From NCBI RefSeq assembly GCF_900302495.1, contig NZ_OMKW01000003.1, positions 558,001 to 622,000 of the forward strand: 64,000 bases of DNA, read 5' to 3'. The notes below the pieces were generated by a model, which was not told the DNA's origin, searched no databases, and worked only from the letters and a program-made list of their open reading frames with translations. The stretch's first letter is position 1; each line of letters starts with the position of its first letter. The stretch is from Pontivivens insulae. Lineage in GTDB: Bacteria; Pseudomonadota; Alphaproteobacteria; Rhodobacterales; Rhodobacteraceae. This document shows positions 1-8,385 of this stretch, one piece after another. Made by a program: the position numbers and the translations under genes.

Positions 1-533
1 CCTGACAGGTCAGAGATCGAGCAGCCTTGCTCCTCACCTGCCACAATGAAGCTCGCCAGAACCGGGATCACAGCGCCATTCATGGTCATGGAGACCGAGA
101 TGTCTTTCAAAGGAATACCGTCGAAGAGGATTTTCATATCCTCGACAGAGTCGATGGCAACACCGGCCTTACCCACATCGCCCACGACGCGGGGGTGGTC
201 ACTGTCATAGCCCCGGTGTGTCGCCAGATCGAACGCAACCGAAACGCCCTGCTGCCCAGCCTCCAGCGCCTTGCGATAAAAGGCGTTCGACTCCTCCGCC
301 GTCGAAAACCCCGCATATTGACGGATGGTCCAGGGACGGCCCGTATACATCGTCGCGCGCGGACCACGGGTGAAGGGCGCATAGCCCGGTGTGCTGCCCA
401 GATGATCCACGCCCTCCAGATCAGCCTCGGTATAGAGTGGTTTGACCGCGATCCCCTCGGGCGTGTTCCAGGTCAGATCGTCAAGCGGGCGGCCACGCAA
501 TTCCTTCTCGGCCAGCTTTTTCCAATCACTCAT
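1..533 (-). CDS. Methylmalonyl-CoA mutase, N-terminal part (cut by window edge)
   Basis: About 177 N-terminal residues are visible, beginning [20 protein letters not shown]; the gene continues past base 1. The enzyme is adenosylcobalamin-dependent and isomerises methylmalonyl-CoA to succinyl-CoA, the last step of propionyl-CoA assimilation. The visible part carries the family signature [17 protein letters not shown] around residue 75 and [18 protein letters not shown] further on, typical of the substrate-binding barrel. It lies 13 bp downstream of the aldo/keto reductase and on the same strand as pccA and pccB, consistent with a methylmalonyl-CoA pathway cluster. Start is the ATG at 533. The cobalamin-binding C-terminus cannot be seen, so completeness is unknown. 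Confidence 0.93.
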   Translation of the reverse strand, partial: MSDWKKLAEKELRGRPLDDLTWNTPEGIAVKPLYTEADLEGVDHLGSTPGYAPFTRGPRATMYTGRPWTIRQYAGFSTAEESNAFYRKALEAGQQGVSVAFDLATHRGYDSDHPRVVGDVGKAGVAIDSVEDMKILFDGIPLKDISVSMTMNGAVIPVLASFIVAGEEQGCSISDLS

Positions 534-546
534 CTCGGGTTCTCCT

Positions 547-1434
547 TCAGGGCATCTTGTGGCCGAGGGACGCTTCCAAAAGCGCGTACCAATCCCGGCG
601 TGTCATCTTGAGGTCGAATGCGGCACCTGCCGCGCGAATGCGGTCTGGGTTTTGCGAGCCGATGATCGGCATGATCCCGGCGGGATGGGCGAGGAGCCAT
701 GCCAAGGCGACAGCCCCGCGATCAGCGCCATTCTCACCTGCAATCCGGTCCAGCGCTGTGCAGATGGGTCCGCTACCGGTCATTAGTGCACCGCCTCCAA
801 GCGGGCTCCACGCCATCGGCAGGACACCCAATTCCATGGCTTGATCTAGTACCCCGTCAAACAGGGGTTCAGTCCTGCTCAACGAGATTTCAGGTTGTGT
901 TGCGGCCAGCGGAAAATCGAGATGGGCCTGCAAGGCGCTCAGCTGCGCGGGTGAGAAATTCGAAACTCCTGCCTCCGCGATCTTGCCGCTGTCGCGCAGT
1001 TCTGTCAGGGCCTCAGCCATCTCCGCAGGATGAGCCAGATTGTCAGGCCGGTGGATCAGAAACAGCTCGACCTGCTCGCTGCGCAATCGCCGCAGGGAAT
1101 TTTCAGCACTCTCGATCAACGATGCCGCACGGCTGTCATAGGGCTCTGGCGGGACGATCCCGCCCTTGGTCACCACCGCGACCTGATCACGCAGGCCCGG
1201 CTGGGACGCGAACAGATCGCCCAGCCGCGCCTCCGCGTCGCCGAACCCCTCAGCCCCAAATCCGTAGATCGCTGCCGTGTCGAGGACATTGGCCCCGATG
1301 GACAGCGCCGCCTCGACCTTCGCCTGCGCGGCGGCAAGGTCCGAACCCGCAAACCGCCAGCAGCCATAGGCGAGCCGACCAACCTTGCGGTCGGCAATCT
1401 GAGTTTCACGCGTCAACAGGATCAAATCCGACAT
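547..1434 (-). CDS. Aldo/keto reductase family oxidoreductase
   Basis: 295 residues, a typical length for an NADPH-dependent aldo/keto reductase TIM barrel. The catalytic tetrad can be placed: Asp52 and Tyr57 in LDTAAIYG, Lys90 in VVTKGG and His128 in LFLIHRPD. The NADP-binding C-terminal segment has [20 protein letters not shown]. It resembles YdhF-type reductases, but the substrate cannot be read from sequence. It is directly upstream of methylmalonyl-CoA mutase with a 13-bp gap and probably co-transcribed. A role in propionyl-CoA metabolism would be inference from position only. Confidence 0.88.
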   Translation of the reverse strand: MSDLILLTRETQIADRKVGRLAYGCWRFAGSDLAAAQAKVEAALSIGANVLDTAAIYGFGAEGFGDAEARLGDLFASQPGLRDQVAVVTKGGIVPPEPYDSRAASLIESAENSLRRLRSEQVELFLIHRPDNLAHPAEMAEALTELRDSGKIAEAGVSNFSPAQLSALQAHLDFPLAATQPEISLSRTEPLFDGVLDQAMELGVLPMAWSPLGGGALMTGSGPICTALDRIAGENGADRGAVALAWLLAHPAGIMPIIGSQNPDRIRAAGAAFDLKMTRRDWYALLEASLGHKMP

Positions 1435-1491
1435 GGTCCCCCCTCGAACTTGCGAGTCCCGTGCTTATCTATTGTGCAAAGAGGAGACCCA

Positions 1492-1872
1492 ATGCTGCGT
1501 GCCACACTGATTGCCCTGATCGCCGCAACCGCCCTGCCCGCCACGGCGCAGGAGGTTCTGGACGAATATCTCTGGCAGGCCCGACCAATCGTTCTGTTTG
1601 CCAACAGTCCGAATGATCCACGGCTGGTCCAGCAACTCGACATGCTGACCCAGGCAGAGCGCGACCTGGAAGAGCGTGATGTCGTCATCATCGTGGACAC
1701 TGACGATGAGAGCGATCTGCGCACCGAATTCCGCCCGCAAGACTTCCAGTTCCTGCTGATCGGCAAGGATGGGCAGGTCCAGTATCGCCGCCCTGACCCG
1801 GTTCCCGTGCGGGAGCTGGTGCGCGTCATCGACCGGATGCCGCTCAGACGCCAGGAGATGGGGCGCAACTGA
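1492..1872 (+). CDS. DUF4174 family exported protein
   Basis: 126 residues with an N-terminal signal peptide (hydrophobic segment to about residue 20, ending ATALPATAQ). The mature part reads like a small thioredoxin-fold relative without redox cysteines: RPIVLFANSPNDPRL, a segment on an element that denies or attacks, then FLLIGKDGQVQYRR. I recognise this as the DUF4174 family, whose function is unknown. Start is the ATG at 1492, preceded by GAGGAG; longer upstream reading in this frame runs through the divergent reductase and is not used. It is divergent from the aldo/keto reductase (57 bp between starts). Confidence 0.8.
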   Translation: MLRATLIALIAATALPATAQEVLDEYLWQARPIVLFANSPNDPRLVQQLDMLTQAERDLEERDVVIIVDTDDESDLRTEFRPQDFQFLLIGKDGQVQYRRPDPVPVRELVRVIDRMPLRRQEMGRN

Positions 1873-1924
1873 GGCCCCTCACCTGTTTCCCAAATCCGCA
1901 CCGCACAATACGTGCGACGCTTGA

Positions 1925-3163
1925 CTATTCGTTGAACTCGGCAACGTCCGGTATGCGTCCAAACGCGATCTTTGCCCCGGTATAGGCGACCTTGTGAGGC
2001 GGCAGCTCCCCGAACTGCACCGTATCCTGACCAAACTTCGCGTTGAGCGCGTCGATGGCAGAGCACAGCCCCTCCCGCCCGGTCTGCGCCCCCGCCGGTC
2101 GGGCGGAAAACAGGTCGCCCTCCTGCCGTTCCGTTTCGATCAAGCCCCCCAGCATCACACTGACGGAAGTCGGCGCATCGATCCGAAGGCGCGCCCAGTA
2201 GCGGTCGAATGTCTCGAGCAGCGAAAAACTGTCCTGTGTCGCGCTGATCTGACCGTCGGTTGACGCCCGGCCGCGTTCCGCGCAGCGCGCACTGACATGC
2301 AACGACCGTGCGAATAATCTCTCGCGCCGCAATCGCGATGCGGCCTTGACCAACAGACGCCGCGCCACCAGACGCGCGCCCTCGGGCGTTCGGTTTTGCG
2401 GGGTAAGCTGCTGACCGTGGCCCAGCGAATGGCGCTTTGTCTCGGGATAGACGACCGCCTCGCCCTGCAACTGGCGCAAAAACCGCTCCCCCTCCACATT
2501 CCGCCACAGATGCCGGGCTGCTTTCGGGTCGAGCGCATGTAAGTCGGTCACGTTGCGAATGCCCGCACGCTCCAACCGCGGCAAAATCCCCCGTGACACG
2601 CCCGGCAGATCGTCCAATGTCAGATGCGCGATCTTGCCCGGAAGCACGTCGGGATGCAGCCAATCGACCGCTGGCTTTTTCAGCCCGGCCGCAATCTTGG
2701 CGAGCAACTTGTTCGGCGCCACCCCGACAGAGCAATGCAGCGCGGGGCTGACCTGTTGGTGTATCGCCTCCTGAACTGCGCGGCCCAGCGCCAAGGCCCG
2801 GTCCAACGCTTGCTGCGAGCCGGTCAGTCTGCATGAAAACTCGTCCACCGAATGCGTGCGATCGATCGGCAAGACGGTCTCGACGGCCGCATGAATGCGA
2901 TGGTGATAGTCCACGAACATGTCGTGCAATGCTTCGCGAATGATCAGGTCGGGGCATCGCTGGCGTGCCTCGCCGACGCGCATGAAATTCTTCAACCCCG
3001 CACGCTTCGCCTCTGCGCTGGCCGCGATCAACGCCGCACCGGGCGCATCTACCGTCACAACACCGACCGGCTTGCCGCGCAACTGTGATTCTTCGGCCTG
3101 CCAGACCGAGGCGAAGAAACTGTTCATGTCGAAGAACAATGTGCTGACCTGCGGTTTCATCAT
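1925..3163 (-). CDS. Y-family DNA polymerase (DinB/UmuC-like)
   Basis: 412 residues. The palm motif FFDMNSFFASV near the N-terminus and SVDEF around residue 108 keep the metal-binding acidic residues of Y-family translesion polymerases, so it should be active, unlike the ImuB branch, which has lost them. The thumb/HhH region (LPGVSRGILPRLERAGI) and a little-finger-like domain follow. It stands alone: no imuA, dnaE2 or lexA gene is adjacent. I see no clear SOS box (GTTC-N7-GTTC) just upstream. Which subfamily it belongs to is uncertain without alignment. Confidence 0.85.
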   Translation of the reverse strand: MMKPQVSTLFFDMNSFFASVWQAEESQLRGKPVGVVTVDAPGAALIAASAEAKRAGLKNFMRVGEARQRCPDLIIREALHDMFVDYHHRIHAAVETVLPIDRTHSVDEFSCRLTGSQQALDRALALGRAVQEAIHQQVSPALHCSVGVAPNKLLAKIAAGLKKPAVDWLHPDVLPGKIAHLTLDDLPGVSRGILPRLERAGIRNVTDLHALDPKAARHLWRNVEGERFLRQLQGEAVVYPETKRHSLGHGQQLTPQNRTPEGARLVARRLLVKAASRLRRERLFARSLHVSARCAERGRASTDGQISATQDSFSLLETFDRYWARLRIDAPTSVSVMLGGLIETERQEGDLFSARPAGAQTGREGLCSAIDALNAKFGQDTVQFGELPPHKVAYTGAKIAFGRIPDVAEFNE

Positions 3164-3290
3164 CCGAATCCATGCAACCCTGAAGGGTCAAAAGCATAGG
3201 ACAAAAAGAGAACGTGCGCGAGTCCGTTGCACTGAACATATCACTCGTGGCACTAGCTTGGCCTAGGGACAGCACTAAAGAGACTTGGCT

Positions 3291-3659
3291 ATGGGGCGAA
3301 TGGGATGGATGGCCGTCGCAACGTTTTGCGCGTTGGGCGGATGTGACGAAGTGACGGACACTCGGGTGACGAACCCGAACCTGACTGTGATGAACAGCCG
3401 CGCGGGGGCGGAGTTGCTGGGATCCACGCGGATCGACAGCATAAATGCGCGGCTCTATCAGGCCGGCGATTTGCGGTACGCGGAGCTCGACGCGATCAAC
3501 AGCAACAATGCGGCGTGGAACGCGCGCTTTACCCGCGCGGCGTTGCAGGCCGCGCAGGACATCGCCGGATGCCCGGCCATGGTTCGCGCCGGAACGGAAC
3601 TGGACGACCGGCCGCCAAATTCGCGACCATTCCGTCTGGCCGTCCGACAGAACTGTTGA
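3291..3659 (+). CDS. Small putative lipoprotein of unknown function
   Basis: 122 residues from ATG 3291; a TTG two codons earlier is also possible. The N-terminus MGRMGWMAVATFCALGGCDE is a short lipoprotein signal with lipobox ALGGC, so it is probably attached to a membrane on the periplasmic side. The rest (NSRAGAELLGSTRIDSINAR, then an Ala/Asn-rich helix) matches no family I know. It lies between the polymerase and pccA genes and points the other way from both. Confidence 0.62.
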   Translation: MGRMGWMAVATFCALGGCDEVTDTRVTNPNLTVMNSRAGAELLGSTRIDSINARLYQAGDLRYAELDAINSNNAAWNARFTRAALQAAQDIAGCPAMVRAGTELDDRPPNSRPFRLAVRQNC

Positions 3660-3763
3660 TGCAAGACAGGTGAGGAGAGGGCGCAGTCCGCTGCGCCCGG
3701 TCATACCGATCCTATCTGCATCCCAAGCGAACATGGCTTATCCGCGGTCCTGCGCGTTCGGCA

Positions 3764-5758
3764 TCACTCGAACTCCATGATGGTTTCGTCCACGGCGAGG
3801 CTGTCACCGGGGGCTGCGTTGATCTTGGCGATCAGGCCCTTCTTCTCGGCCCGCAGGACGTTCTCCATCTTCATGGCTTCGACAGTGCAGAGCGCCTGAC
3901 CCTCCTGCACCTCATCACCGGCCTCAACATTGAGCGAGACCAGAAGACCCGGCATTGGGCAGAGCAGCAGCTTGGACGTGTCGGGCGGCAGCTTCTCTGG
4001 CATCAGTGCGGCCAGTTCGGCCACGCGCGGCGTCCGTACGAAGACCTTGCGCGCAGCCCCGCGCCAGCTCATCTGATAGCCATTGGTGATCCGCGCCGCC
4101 TTGAGTGGCATAGCGACGCCGTCGACGACGGCATCAATCAGCACGTCACCGGGCCGCCAATTGGCCAGATCAACCTTCAGAGCCTGCCCCTCGACCGTCA
4201 CGTCGAACAGCCAATCACCTGCATCGACCACGGAAGCCGCGCGGCTTTCCTTGCCCATTTGCACAACCCAGTCAGAACCGGGCTCATATTCACGTCCTTC
4301 CAGCGCGCCCGAGACCTGCGCGCCCCGACGCTGCCGCACCAGATGACAGGCGGTTGCGACAGCGCTCAGCCGCACCGCATCGGCATCGGACAGGGCAGCC
4401 CCTTCGAACCCTTCGGGATATTCCTCTTCAATAAAGGCTGTCGTGATGTTGCCCGAAACGAAGCGCGGGTGATCCATCACCGCGCTCAGGAATGGCAGGT
4501 TGTGGCCGATCCCGTCCACCTCGAACCGGTCAAGCGCGCCGCGCATCTCCTCAATCGCCGCACCCCGATCCGGCCCCCACGAGCAGAGCTTCGCGATCAT
4601 CGGATCGTAATACATGCTGATCTCGCCGCCCTCATAGACGCCGGTATCGTTGCGCACGCACTGTTCGACCTCCTGCGGCGGGCGATAGCGGGTCAGCCGC
4701 CCGATGGAGGGCAGGAAATTGCGGAACGGATCCTCGGCATAAAGGCGGCTTTCCATCGCCCAGCCGTTCAGCTTGATATCATCCTGCTTGAGGCTGAGAT
4801 GCTCCCCGTACGCGACGCGGATCATCTGCTCTACCAGATCAACGCCGGTAATCAGCTCCGTCACCGGATGCTCCACCTGCAAACGGGTGTTCATCTCAAG
4901 GAAATAGAAGTTGCGCTCACCGTCCACGATGAATTCGACCGTGCCCGCAGAGCAATAGTCGACGGCCCTCGCGAGGGCGACGGACTGCTCGCCCATCGCC
5001 TTGCGCGTGGCCTCATCGAGGAAGGGCGAGGGCGCCTCCTCAATCACCTTCTGGTTCCGGCGCTGGATCGAGCATTCCCGCTCGCCCAGATAGATGCAGT
5101 TGCCGTGCTTATCGCCGAGCACCTGAATTTCGATATGGCGCGGCTGGGTCACAAACTTCTCGATGAAGATCCGGTCGTCGCCGAAGGAATTGGCCGCCTC
5201 CGACTTAGAGAGCGCGAAGCCCTCCCGCGCCTCATCATCATTCCATGCGATCCGCATGCCCTTGCCGCCACCACCGGCGCTGGCCTTGATCATCACCGGA
5301 TAACCGATCTCGGTCGCGATCTTCACCGCGTGCTCAGCATCGTCAATCAGCCCCATATAGCCGGGAACGGTGGAGACACCTGCTTCTGCCGCCAGCTTCT
5401 TCGACGTGATCTTGTCGCCCATCGCTTCAATGGCGCCCTCAGGCGGCCCGATAAAGGCCACGCCCTCTGCCGCAAGCGCGGCGGCAAACTCTGCCCGCTC
5501 GGACAGGAAGCCATAGCCCGGATGTACCGCTTCCGCACCAGTCTGGCGGATCGCGTCCATGATCTTATCGATCACAATATAGGACTGGTTGGCGGGCGGC
5601 GGGCCGATATGCACCGCCTCATCAGCCATGCTGACATGCAACGCGTCGCGGTCCGCATCCGAATAGACGGCGACCGTCTGAATGCCCATCTTGCGCGCCG
5701 TCTTGATAACGCGGCAGGCGATCTCACCCCGGTTTGCGATCAGGATTTTCTTGAACAT
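3764..5758 (-). CDS. pccA: Propionyl-CoA carboxylase, biotin-containing alpha subunit
   Basis: 664 residues. The biotin carboxylase half starts MFKKILIANRGEIACRVIKT, has the ATP-grasp loop KASAGGGGKGMR near residue 160 and the motif FLEMNTRLQVEHPVTE near 290. A linker domain follows, and a C-terminal biotinyl domain carries the biotinylated lysine in VEAMKMEN about 30 residues from the end. It loads CO2 on biotin for PccB, making methylmalonyl-CoA from propionyl-CoA. It sits in the same-strand cluster as pccB (about 3.4 kb upstream) and methylmalonyl-CoA mutase. The propionyl rather than acetyl or methylcrotonyl assignment rests on this context and overall similarity. Confidence 0.94.
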   Translation of the reverse strand: MFKKILIANRGEIACRVIKTARKMGIQTVAVYSDADRDALHVSMADEAVHIGPPPANQSYIVIDKIMDAIRQTGAEAVHPGYGFLSERAEFAAALAAEGVAFIGPPEGAIEAMGDKITSKKLAAEAGVSTVPGYMGLIDDAEHAVKIATEIGYPVMIKASAGGGGKGMRIAWNDDEAREGFALSKSEAANSFGDDRIFIEKFVTQPRHIEIQVLGDKHGNCIYLGERECSIQRRNQKVIEEAPSPFLDEATRKAMGEQSVALARAVDYCSAGTVEFIVDGERNFYFLEMNTRLQVEHPVTELITGVDLVEQMIRVAYGEHLSLKQDDIKLNGWAMESRLYAEDPFRNFLPSIGRLTRYRPPQEVEQCVRNDTGVYEGGEISMYYDPMIAKLCSWGPDRGAAIEEMRGALDRFEVDGIGHNLPFLSAVMDHPRFVSGNITTAFIEEEYPEGFEGAALSDADAVRLSAVATACHLVRQRRGAQVSGALEGREYEPGSDWVVQMGKESRAASVVDAGDWLFDVTVEGQALKVDLANWRPGDVLIDAVVDGVAMPLKAARITNGYQMSWRGAARKVFVRTPRVAELAALMPEKLPPDTSKLLLCPMPGLLVSLNVEAGDEVQEGQALCTVEAMKMENVLRAEKKGLIAKINAAPGDSLAVDETIMEFE

Positions 5759-5854
5759 GGCGTCGTCCCTTATGTCAGCACGAAAGGTCCGGCGCCGCGC
5801 AAGCGGGCCAGACCCATCGGATCTTGTTTTACTGTTATTTTGAGTGTGGCCCGG

Positions 5855-6064
5855 TCAGTCCCAGACGGGATCGCCGAGGTTGACATCGCTCGGGCCGGTA
5901 AGCGCACCGGTCGCTGCACCGACCACGATGGCAGGTGCCGCAGCCACGCCCAGCACCGCCCCCGCACCCAGACCGATTGCGCCGCCTGAAAGCCCCCGAT
6001 CGCCGGTTGAGCTGCCGCACGCGGCCAGCGCCCCACAGGCGCCAAGAATGAAGAGAAGTCGCAT
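5855..6064 (-). CDS. Small glycine-rich lipoprotein
   Basis: 69 residues from ATG 6064 (longer in-frame starts lack a signal sequence). MRLLFILGACGALAACGSS is a lipoprotein signal with lipobox LAAC. The mature part is Gly/Ala-rich (GGAIGLGAGAVLGVAAAP), a glycine-zipper-like segment, and ends SDVNLGDPVWD. It lies between pccA and the 114-residue hypothetical gene on the same strand. It resembles in design the other small lipoprotein at 6561-6779. Function unknown. Confidence 0.7.
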   Translation of the reverse strand: MRLLFILGACGALAACGSSTGDRGLSGGAIGLGAGAVLGVAAAPAIVVGAATGALTGPSDVNLGDPVWD

Positions 6065-6125
6065 ATCTGCCCCCAAAGCAGTTGAGACCTTAACGTTAAC
6101 ACGTCTGTGCGCGTGACGGCATCCC

Positions 6126-6470
6126 TCATTGCGCCAACCCCGGAAAGTTGGCGGCGACGGCACGCATATCGATCTTCAGCAGTGCCTCATAATCCGCCGG
6201 ATCAAAGGGATCCTCCGCCGCCACGACTTCCCGCCCGAACAACCAGTTCAACCGCCCCGCATCGAGGTTTCCCCGCTCAAATGGCTCCTCTCCGAAATGC
6301 TCGATCAATGCAGCCAGGAACCCCTCATCCGCCTCACGATCTTCCTTGCGCCGGTCGCGAAACCGTTCGCGCGCTTTCAAAGGTGTCGCGCCAGAGGGAT
6401 TGGCCCGCCGGATCACGAATTGATAGTCGGTGCCCTTGAGCCGACCGGGAAAGCCACGGTGTTTCAGCAT
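6126..6470 (-). CDS. Conserved hypothetical protein
   Basis: 114 residues, start MLKHRGFPGRLKGTDYQFVI. No signal peptide or membrane segment. It is charged in the middle (RERFRDRRKEDREADEGF), predicted mostly helical, and ends with a FDPADYEALLKIDMRAVAA segment. I do not recognise the family, but its position in the pccB-pccA interval and good codon use support a real gene. Likely cytoplasmic. Confidence 0.65.
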   Translation of the reverse strand: MLKHRGFPGRLKGTDYQFVIRRANPSGATPLKARERFRDRRKEDREADEGFLAALIEHFGEEPFERGNLDAGRLNWLFGREVVAAEDPFDPADYEALLKIDMRAVAANFPGLAQ

Positions 6471-6493
6471 GAAGACTGCCTTTCAAACACGAC

Positions 6494-6532
6494 AAAACCG
6501 CCCGGCAGGGGAGCTCCCCACCGGACGGTTTC
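6494..6532 (-). terminator. Intrinsic terminator after the glycine-zipper lipoprotein gene
   Basis: Read on the minus strand, AAACCG and CGGTTT close a stem around a GC-rich inner hairpin (GTGGGGAGCTCCCC), followed by TTTTGTCGTG. It lies 29-67 bp downstream of the stop of the 72-residue lipoprotein gene, so that gene is probably a separate short transcript inside the pcc interval. Confidence 0.65.
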
Positions 6533-6560
6533 CAAAATTTCTGGAACGCTTAGCGCGTAA

Positions 6561-6779
6561 TTACTGGTTGGTTGCAGCGCCTGCGGCACCACCGATCGCA
6601 GCACCGGCAGCAGCACCTTCCAGCACGCTGACATCATCCTGATCCGCGATTGCCGCGCCCACTGCGCCGACGCCTGCGCCAACGATCGCGCCATTGGTCG
6701 CGCCACGCTGCTGGTTGGCCGTGCAGGCAGCCGTGCCAAGGACAACAGCGGACAGGACGGCGATACGAAGAATAGACAT
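6561..6779 (-). CDS. Glycine-zipper lipoprotein
   Basis: 72 residues. MSILRIAVLSAVVLGTAACT is a lipoprotein signal with lipobox TAAC. The mature part contains two Gly/Ala zipper stretches (NGAIVGAGVGAVGAAIA and GAAAGAAIGGAAGAAT) separated by DQDDVSVLE, the pattern of small outer-membrane-associated glycine-zipper proteins. It has its own terminator (6494-6532), and its leader can fold into a hairpin covering the Shine-Dalgarno (6787-6817), which suggests separate and tightly controlled expression. Function unknown; a stress or envelope role would be inference. Confidence 0.78.
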   Translation of the reverse strand: MSILRIAVLSAVVLGTAACTANQQRGATNGAIVGAGVGAVGAAIADQDDVSVLEGAAAGAAIGGAAGAATNQ

Positions 6780-6786
6780 GATGAAA

Positions 6787-6817
6787 TTTCCTTCACTTTT
6801 GTTTCAGGTGAAGGAAA
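6787..6817 (-). promoter_or_regulatory. Leader hairpin that buries the Shine-Dalgarno
   Basis: On the minus strand TTTCCTTCAC (6817-6808) is followed after an 11-nt loop by its perfect complement GTGAAGGAAA (6796-6787), and the ATG of the glycine-zipper lipoprotein starts 7 nt later. The 3' arm holds the only good Shine-Dalgarno (AAGGA), so the folded RNA should block translation. An operator of the same shape at DNA level is the alternative. Confidence 0.55.
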
Positions 6818-6936
6818 CGTCACGTGGGCTGATTGGTTCCGCAAATCCCGTCGCTGCCCGCTCACGCCAATGTCAGCAGACCGGGTGGACCCAACCGGGA
6901 ACGCGTCAATTCGACGGCGGAAAATGGCTGAGATCA

Positions 6937-7275
6937 TCATGATCGCACCCGCGCATGTGCCAGCCAGCGTTGTTGCCTCAAGGGATCGTTCAGGACAGCC
7001 TCGATACGTGCAGCGATGCCGGGAACCGCACGGTCCCACTGGCCGCCCGCCAAGACGTCGAGCCCCCGATTGCTGCGGGTGATCCGCACGACAGGGGAAA
7101 AACCGCGCAGCGCCCGCAACTCCCGCCAGAGGTCTTGCCGGATCTGGTGCGCCAACCTGCCCCGTGCGGCCAGCGGCAGCGAGATACGCGCCGCCACATC
7201 CAGCCGCGCCCGTCCCGGTCGGGCCAGGGTCAGCGCCGCGCCATCGCGCACCATATGCCAGCGCACACGGCTCAC
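6937..7275 (-). CDS. Conserved hypothetical protein
   Basis: 112 residues from a GTG start at 7275 that overlaps the TGA stop of the upstream gene (GTGA), so translation is probably coupled. The protein is Arg/Leu/Ala-rich without a signal peptide: RARLDVAARISLPLAARGRL, then RELRALRGFSPVVRI and a C-terminal RIEAVLNDPLRQQRWLAHA. I recognise no domain. It is the third member of an overlapping trio with the genes at 7272 and 7517. Confidence 0.65.
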   Translation of the reverse strand: MSRVRWHMVRDGAALTLARPGRARLDVAARISLPLAARGRLAHQIRQDLWRELRALRGFSPVVRITRSNRGLDVLAGGQWDRAVPGIAARIEAVLNDPLRQQRWLAHARVRS

Positions 7276-7520
7276 CCGCGCAGTGCCTCGATCAATTCGG
7301 CCTTATCCATCTCGGATCGACCATCAATGTCGAGCTCTTGCGCACGGGCATAGAGCTCCTCCTTGGTCCACTCCTCATAGGGCGGCTGCGCCCCCCCCTT
7401 CCGAGAGGCTTCATCGCCCGCATTCGCAATCGCCGCTGCTTTCGACTTGGAATAGCCCTTTTCGCGCAGCGCCTCATACGTGTCGTCGTCTTTGATTGAC
7501 TTGCCGTGATCGTCGCTCAT
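7272..7520 (-). CDS. Small Rho-N/SAP-like domain protein (DUF7218-like)
   Basis: 82 residues, acidic and soluble. The N-terminal half (DDTYEALREKGYSKSKAAAI followed by ANAGDEASRKGG) is the pattern seen in small DUF7218-type proteins, and the C-terminal TKEELYARAQELDIDGRSEM with DKAELIEALRG is a Rho-termination-factor-N/SAP-like helix-extended-helix, a fold that often binds nucleic acid. Its ATG overlaps the stop of the 259-residue gene (ATGA), and its own stop overlaps the next start. Precise role unknown. Confidence 0.75.
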   Translation of the reverse strand: MSDDHGKSIKDDDTYEALREKGYSKSKAAAIANAGDEASRKGGAQPPYEEWTKEELYARAQELDIDGRSEMDKAELIEALRG

Positions 7521-8296
7521 TCCATCGCCTCCCGAATTTGGAGCACCTCAGCCTCAGGCAGAAAGGCGGTACAGGTCCCGTCCTCAGCCAATGGCCAGAC
7601 AAATCCCTGTGCATTCGTGAAGTTCGGCTCGGGATATTCCTCGAACTGGATCTTTGCGAAAGTGTAGTCGACGTTTTCATACGCCTCCTCGCGCCGGGCG
7701 ATGATCGCGGTCGCCTGCGAGATACAAAGCTCAGACGCCGTTTGGTCGAGCAGGTCGGGATCATAGCTGTCGAGCGGCTGCGGCAGCGTATAGGTCACCT
7801 GCAACCCCAATCCGTCTTGCGAGCGGTCGCGTGTCGTCTCGCTCCGGCGCCAGCGCGGCTCTACACCGCTGGGTGGGCGTGGGTTGGTGCGTCCGAACGG
7901 CTCGATGGGCAGACATGTATCACCATCGACCTGAAAGAGATTGTTGTGAAAGCGGGAGATCGTGAACGGCCCCTCCTGCTCTTCCGGTGTCCAGTCCCAA
8001 CGCAGTTCCAGTTGGTCACCGTCGATCCCCGCCAGGAAGTCACGCACCGATTGGTTCGGGGCCAGACGCTCGCAAAGCTCCTGCATGATCCCGATCACAT
8101 CGGTGGGCGGACGCGGGCCAAAGGGTTCAGGCTCAAAATTGGGTGTGAAAGACATCCGCACCCAGGCACGGTTCTCTGCCGCCCACTCCATCGACTCCAT
8201 GCGGACAAAATCGACCGAAAGGTTGTTACGCAACTCAAAGGTCTGCGCCGCAACCGGCGCAGTCGTCATCATCAAAAAGGCAATCGCATATTTCAT
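7517..8296 (-). CDS. Exported hypothetical protein
   Basis: 259 residues with a signal peptide (MKYAIAFLMMTTAPVAAQ, cleavage predicted after the AxA). Mature sequence has four cysteines (in QELCERLAP, GDTCLPI, ASELCISQA, DGTCTAFLP) that could form two periplasmic disulfides. No enzyme motif is visible. First gene of the ATGA/GTGA overlapping trio that continues to 6937. 89 bp separate it from the RidA-like gene upstream. Function unknown. Confidence 0.7.
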   Translation of the reverse strand: MKYAIAFLMMTTAPVAAQTFELRNNLSVDFVRMESMEWAAENRAWVRMSFTPNFEPEPFGPRPPTDVIGIMQELCERLAPNQSVRDFLAGIDGDQLELRWDWTPEEQEGPFTISRFHNNLFQVDGDTCLPIEPFGRTNPRPPSGVEPRWRRSETTRDRSQDGLGLQVTYTLPQPLDSYDPDLLDQTASELCISQATAIIARREEAYENVDYTFAKIQFEEYPEPNFTNAQGFVWPLAEDGTCTAFLPEAEVLQIREAME

Positions 8297-8385
8297 GCTC
8301 AGCTCTCTCTCATTGCGCCCCGCGCGACCGCCCCATCAAGATCGGGCGCGACAGGTTGCACCGGACGGGTCCGCCCGGCCTTAGA

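Noticed and set aside
1422-3734. 770-codon minus-strand frame across the polymerase, DUF4174 and lipoprotein genes
   Set aside because: It spans three better supported genes and intergenic DNA in another frame; the product is Arg/Ser-rich with no motif.
4259-5989. 576-codon plus-strand frame opposite pccA
   Set aside because: An antisense shadow of a strongly conserved gene, without ribosome site or family likeness.
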